A program made the position numbers and the translations under genes. Below the pieces are notes generated by a model. The model was not told the DNA's origin, made no database searches, and worked only from the letters and a program-made list of their open reading frames with translations. A stretch of DNA of 25,534 nucleotides. Source: CAZLWA01 sp964563165. GTDB lineage: Bacteria; CLD3; SB21. Location: NCBI GenBank assembly GCA_964563165.1, contig CAZLWA010000024.1:1-25534 (forward strand), in the 5' to 3' direction. This document shows positions 21,882 to 25,534 of this stretch, piece by piece; position 1 is the first letter of the stretch; each line of letters opens with the position of its first letter.

Positions 21882-23180
21882 ATGGCGCGAGAAGTTTTTG
21901 CAAAAAATTTACCGAAGCAATGGGTATTGAAGAACGGCCGGCTCGTGGATCTATTGAACCGCCGCGATGAGATCACGGATTTGCTGATTACCGACGGTAA
22001 GATTGAAAAAATAGGAAAAATAAATTTGCCCGGCGTGGAAACGGCCGATGCTTCGGGTAAGATCATCACGCACGGATTCATTGATATGCACGTGCATCTG
22101 CGGGAGCCCGGACGCGAGGACAAAGAAACCGTTTGGACGGGCTGCAACGCCGCCATGGTCGGAGGCTTTACGGCCATCGCGTGCATGCCGAACACCTCCC
22201 CGCCGATCGACACGGCGGATACCGTCCATTTTATACGATCGCGCGCCAAAGACCACTTAGTCGAAGTGTATCCGGTGGGATGCGTCACGAAAAATCGCGA
22301 AGGCAAAGAACTGGCGGAAATCGGAAGCCTGGTGGACGCCGGCGCAGTAGCCATTACCGACGACGGCGATCCGGTTTACAACGCGGAGATCATGCGCCGC
22401 GCACTGGAGTACGTGACCATGTTCAATATCCCCGTGATCGAACACGCGGAAGATAAACAGCTCTCCGGCGGCGGTTCGATGCATGAAGGATTTGCTTCCA
22501 CGCGCCTGGGATTGCGCGGCCTACCCGGTATCTCCGAAGAAATTATCGTCGCCCGCGATATCCTGCTTGCAGAATTCACCGGTTCCCGGGTGCATATCGC
22601 ACACATTTCCACCGGCGGTACCGTGCGGCTCGTCCGCGAGGGGAAAAAACGCGGCGTGAAAGTCACCTGTGAAGTGTGTCCGCACCATTTTACGCTCACC
22701 GATGAGGCGGTCGGCAATTATAATACTTTCGCTAAAATGAATCCGCCTCTCCGAACGACTCCGGATATCGACGAAATTAAGAGAGGGTTACAGGACGGAA
22801 CGATAGACATCATCGCCACGGATCACGCGCCGCATACGATCGAAGATAAGGAATGTGAATTCGATCAGGCTGCATTCGGCATCACCGGATTGGAAACGTG
22901 CGTCGGCATCACTCTGAATGACCTGGTTCATAAGAAGATAATTTCACTCGAAGCGGCCATCGACAAACTGGCGATCGCACCGAGAAAATTGCTGAATCTT
23001 GCCCTGCCGGAATTTTCACCCGGCGCGCCGGCCAACATCACGGTACTGGATCTGGAAAAAACCTGGAAGTATGACGTTGCGCAAACCTGTTCCAAGTCCA
23101 TCAATACGCCGTATCACGGCTACACGATGAAAGGCAAAGCCGTCGGCGTGGTCCACAAGGGAAAATTTTTCATGGAATAG
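21882..23180 (+). CDS. pyrC: Dihydroorotase (class I)
   Basis: Cyclises carbamoyl-aspartate to dihydroorotate in pyrimidine synthesis. The 432-residue protein belongs to the class I (PyrC/PyrX) group. Zinc ligands are His70 and His72 in DMHVHLREPG, the bridging Asp160 in AITDDGDPV, His188 in VIEHAE, His241 in VHIAHIST, and catalytic Asp314 in ATDHAPHT. The complete set suggests an active enzyme rather than an inactive PyrC-like partner. I chose the ATG at 21882; the frame is open further upstream but only by overlap with the preceding gene. The YigZ gene begins 7 bp downstream. Confidence 0.93.
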   Translation: MAREVFAKNLPKQWVLKNGRLVDLLNRRDEITDLLITDGKIEKIGKINLPGVETADASGKIITHGFIDMHVHLREPGREDKETVWTGCNAAMVGGFTAIACMPNTSPPIDTADTVHFIRSRAKDHLVEVYPVGCVTKNREGKELAEIGSLVDAGAVAITDDGDPVYNAEIMRRALEYVTMFNIPVIEHAEDKQLSGGGSMHEGFASTRLGLRGLPGISEEIIVARDILLAEFTGSRVHIAHISTGGTVRLVREGKKRGVKVTCEVCPHHFTLTDEAVGNYNTFAKMNPPLRTTPDIDEIKRGLQDGTIDIIATDHAPHTIEDKECEFDQAAFGITGLETCVGITLNDLVHKKIISLEAAIDKLAIAPRKLLNLALPEFSPGAPANITVLDLEKTWKYDVAQTCSKSINTPYHGYTMKGKAVGVVHKGKFFME

Positions 23181-23187
23181 GCGCCTT

Positions 23188-23802
23188 ATGGTCATTGACG
23201 AGTTTCATACGATCAAAAGCGCAGGTGCCTCAGAGCTTAAAGTCAAAGGTTCGAAATTCATCGGGATCGCCAGCCCGGTGGATTCGGAAATGAGCGCCGA
23301 ACGCTTTATTCATACGATCTCCAAGAAATATTTTAACGCGACGCATCATTGTTACGCCTATCAAATCGGATACGGCAAACATATTATTTTTCGTTGCCAC
23401 GACGACGGTGAACCGTCCGGCACGGCCGGAAAACCGGTTCACCGGGCGATTGTCAACAAACAATTAACCGACGTCGTGGTTGTGGTCACGCGTTACTTCG
23501 GCGGTACGAAATTGGGGACCGGCGGATTGGCGCGCGCGTACGGTAACAGCGCCGCGGACGTATTGAACCGCTGCGAAATAGTTACAACCGTCATCGGCGA
23601 GAAGATCCGTATTCAATTCCCTTACGAAGAAACCGAAGCGGTCATGCACGTGATCCGGACGCTTGGAGGAAACGTCATCGAAAGCCGTTACGATCAGGCC
23701 GCGCACCTGCTGGTGCAAATGCGTCTCCGGGAGATCGACCGTTTTAGAATCCGATTGAAGGACGCGACGCGCGGAAAGGTCCTGATTTTTCCGAAAGAAT
23801 GA
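23188..23802 (+). CDS. yigZ: YigZ/IMPACT family protein
   Basis: A 204-residue protein of the UPF0029 family. The N-terminal domain has KGSKFIGIASPV, ATHHCYAYQIG, the DDGEPSGTAGKP signature and VVVVTRYFGGTKLGTGGLARAYG. The C-terminal ferredoxin-like domain covers residues 135-200. Eukaryotic IMPACT regulates Gcn2 signalling; bacterial YigZ has an uncertain role, possibly in translation or nucleotide binding. It sits between pyrC (7 bp) and the Omp85 gene (1 bp), so it is embedded in an operon. Confidence 0.93.
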   Translation: MVIDEFHTIKSAGASELKVKGSKFIGIASPVDSEMSAERFIHTISKKYFNATHHCYAYQIGYGKHIIFRCHDDGEPSGTAGKPVHRAIVNKQLTDVVVVVTRYFGGTKLGTGGLARAYGNSAADVLNRCEIVTTVIGEKIRIQFPYEETEAVMHVIRTLGGNVIESRYDQAAHLLVQMRLREIDRFRIRLKDATRGKVLIFPKE

Positions 23803-23803
23803 C

Positions 23804-25534
23804 ATGAATCCTGCAGTTTATCTTTTGATACTTTGGCCCGCGTTGCTTTTCTGCCAATCGGCCCGCCGCGATTCGAGTTCATCCTACGTGCTTTCCAAAT
23901 CAGCGGCGATCCGGGACATGGACGTTTTCGGCAACCGGAAGCTTTCGACAGGCAAAATCCTTTCGGCGCTGGATACGAAGAAAGGTGCGGCTTTTGCGGA
24001 GGAAATTTTTTCGAGCGATCTGAAAAAAATTCTACAACTGTACTCTGCACATCATTTCTATTTGATCGGTATTGATTCCGTCAAAAAAACTTTCTCTGCC
24101 GACAGCTCCCGGGTGAGCATCTCTATTTATCTGACCGAAAATAAGCCGCTGGACATAGGCTCGCTGCAAATTAGCGGCTGTCAGGCGTTTACGGCTGCGG
24201 CACTTCGAAACGTAATGAATTCCGCCGAAGGCAAAATGTTTGATCCGGATCTTCTGGAGGAAGACATGGAGCATCTCCTCCGGCTGTACGATAATGCAGG
24301 ATTTCCATTTGCTAAAATTAAGGTCTCTGAAATGACGTTGTACGACGATCATACCCAGCCTAAGATCAGTATGCGTTTGAATGTGGAAGAAAATGAATTT
24401 GCACGGATCCGGAAAATAGAGGTTGCCGGAAATATTGAAACGCAGGAACGCATCGTCACACGTGAATTTCGTTGGTCTCTGCCGCGCCCGTATGATCAGT
24501 CCGGAATTGACGCGGGCTTGGACCGCGTCCGGAAACTACTATTTATAGACGATGCGCAATTGACAGATGTCATTCCGCTCACCGACAGCGGCTACGGTCT
24601 GAAAATAGCCATCCGTGAAGGTCCTTCCAATACGATCGACGGTATAGCCGGCTACGTGCCGTCAAGACCGAATTCCTCGGAGAAGGGTTATTTTACCGGG
24701 TTGGCCAATTTGTCCTTTCAGAATTTATTCGGCACCGCCCGCCATTTGGAAGTGCATTGGCAGAAAAAAAACCGTTTTTCTCAGGATTTGCTGATAGCCT
24801 ATACCGAGCCGTGGGTGCTGGATTACCCGGTCTCTCTCGGTGTATCACTGCAGCAGTTGGTTCAGGACACGACTTACACCCAGCGGCAATTTACGTTGGA
24901 AGGCGCGGTCCTGATGGGTACGCATTGGCAAGGGCTTTTCGGAGCCAAATTGAAATCGGTTACTCCGACGGACGAGGTAACGGGTTTTGTTTCGAATATT
25001 CCGACGGCGGATTTTATTTCTGCATACGTCGGTGTGTCCTACGATACGCGCGACGACCGTATCAATCCCAGGAAGGGCTTATTTTATAGGGCTTCCCTCG
25101 AATACGGCCGAAAAAACGAATCGTCCTTCTCCGAAAATCCATCCGGAATGGATACGCTTTTCGTTTACAATTCCACCGTGATCGTAAACCGCGTGCACCA
25201 GAAATTGAACACGGAAAAAGTCACGATGGATTTCGAAATGGTTGTTCCGCTGACGCGGAAATTAATTTTCTTCGACGCCGTTCACGCGGCGGTATATAAA
25301 ACGCCTCAGACCGTGGTACCGTACAGCGAACAATTCTTATTCGGCGGCTTGAAAAGCGTACGAGGATACACGCAGGATTTTTTCAACGGCACGCGGGTCG
25401 GTTGGAATAATCTGGAATTGCGCTGGCTCACGTCGCGCCGGTCGCGCGTGTTTGTTTTTATGGATACCGGATATTATCTGAGAAATGCCGCTGAGGGCTT
25501 CAGAATTGTACAACAGCAGGACTGGCCCATCGGA
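23804..25534 (+). CDS. Omp85/BamA-family outer membrane protein (3' truncated by window)
   Basis: Open reading frame running off the right edge after 577 codons. An N-terminal signal sequence (MNPAVYLLILWPALLFCQSA) precedes three probable POTRA domains (about residues 37-110, 111-195, 200-270). The first opens with MDVFGNRKLSTGKILSAL, the second with IGSLQISGC and the third with IRKIEVAGN. A beta-barrel then begins near residue 275. SYDTRDDRINPRKGLFYRAS (411-430) and the lid-loop motif VRGY at 518-521 (FGGLKSVRGYTQDFF) are hallmarks of the superfamily. With only three POTRAs it fits TamA-like or surface-antigen proteins better than full BamA (five POTRAs). The start is 1 bp after the yigZ stop. 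Confidence 0.9.
   Translation, partial: MNPAVYLLILWPALLFCQSARRDSSSSYVLSKSAAIRDMDVFGNRKLSTGKILSALDTKKGAAFAEEIFSSDLKKILQLYSAHHFYLIGIDSVKKTFSADSSRVSISIYLTENKPLDIGSLQISGCQAFTAAALRNVMNSAEGKMFDPDLLEEDMEHLLRLYDNAGFPFAKIKVSEMTLYDDHTQPKISMRLNVEENEFARIRKIEVAGNIETQERIVTREFRWSLPRPYDQSGIDAGLDRVRKLLFIDDAQLTDVIPLTDSGYGLKIAIREGPSNTIDGIAGYVPSRPNSSEKGYFTGLANLSFQNLFGTARHLEVHWQKKNRFSQDLLIAYTEPWVLDYPVSLGVSLQQLVQDTTYTQRQFTLEGAVLMGTHWQGLFGAKLKSVTPTDEVTGFVSNIPTADFISAYVGVSYDTRDDRINPRKGLFYRASLEYGRKNESSFSENPSGMDTLFVYNSTVIVNRVHQKLNTEKVTMDFEMVVPLTRKLIFFDAVHAAVYKTPQTVVPYSEQFLFGGLKSVRGYTQDFFNGTRVGWNNLELRWLTSRRSRVFVFMDTGYYLRNAAEGFRIVQQQDWPIG

Overview
The window suggests a Gram-negative bacterium, probably of the Fibrobacterota-Chlorobiota-Bacteroidota (FCB) breadth or a neighbouring candidate phylum. 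The evidence is an Omp85/BamA-type outer-membrane protein, lipoprotein and Sec signal peptides, secreted WG-repeat proteins, and many short intergenic repeats. No rRNA or other taxonomic marker is present, so the assignment is weak. I saw no tRNA, rRNA, CRISPR array or complete insertion sequence.

Positions 1-11000 (all minus strand) hold a purine/ureide catabolic cluster. In transcription order: xanthine dehydrogenase FeS/FAD subunit, xanthine dehydrogenase molybdenum subunit, uridine kinase, allantoinase, allantoicase, OHCU decarboxylase (UraD), a CitE/HpcH-like protein of the DUF6986 type, and 5-hydroxyisourate hydrolase (UraH). Together these cover xanthine to urate, 5-hydroxyisourate to allantoin, and allantoin to ureidoglycolate. 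A urate-oxidising enzyme and a ureidoglycolate lyase are not in the window. The CitE-like protein is a candidate for a glyoxylate-handling step.

The cluster is interrupted at three junctions by small genes unrelated to purines: a GIY-YIG nuclease, a frameshifted DUF559 nuclease-like gene, and a four-helix-bundle protein of the 23S-rRNA intervening-sequence type. The GIY-YIG and four-helix genes each lie between inverted copies of a short repeat. The DUF559 gene abuts a palindromic repeat that also encodes the tail of the molybdenum subunit. Other junctions carry tandem arrays of 7-bp units. The unit sequence differs from junction to junction, but the period is constant and the arrays touch or contain stop and start codons.

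Positions 11000-14330 (minus) hold two secreted WG-repeat proteins with duplicated 3' flanks, plus an in-frame relic of a third. Positions 14327-18177 (minus) hold a fused B12-dependent acyl-CoA mutase (IcmF type) overlapping a small secreted protein. A four-helix membrane protein and a rhomboid protease follow, up to 19616.

At 19617-19737 the direction changes. The plus-strand genes are a PUA/SAM rRNA cytosine methyltransferase (RlmI type), a group II truncated haemoglobin, a small membrane-anchored protein with a possible Sm-like core, dihydroorotase (PyrC), a YigZ/IMPACT protein, and an Omp85-family protein cut by the window end. Apart from pyrimidine synthesis and outer-membrane assembly, these look like a housekeeping series rather than one pathway.
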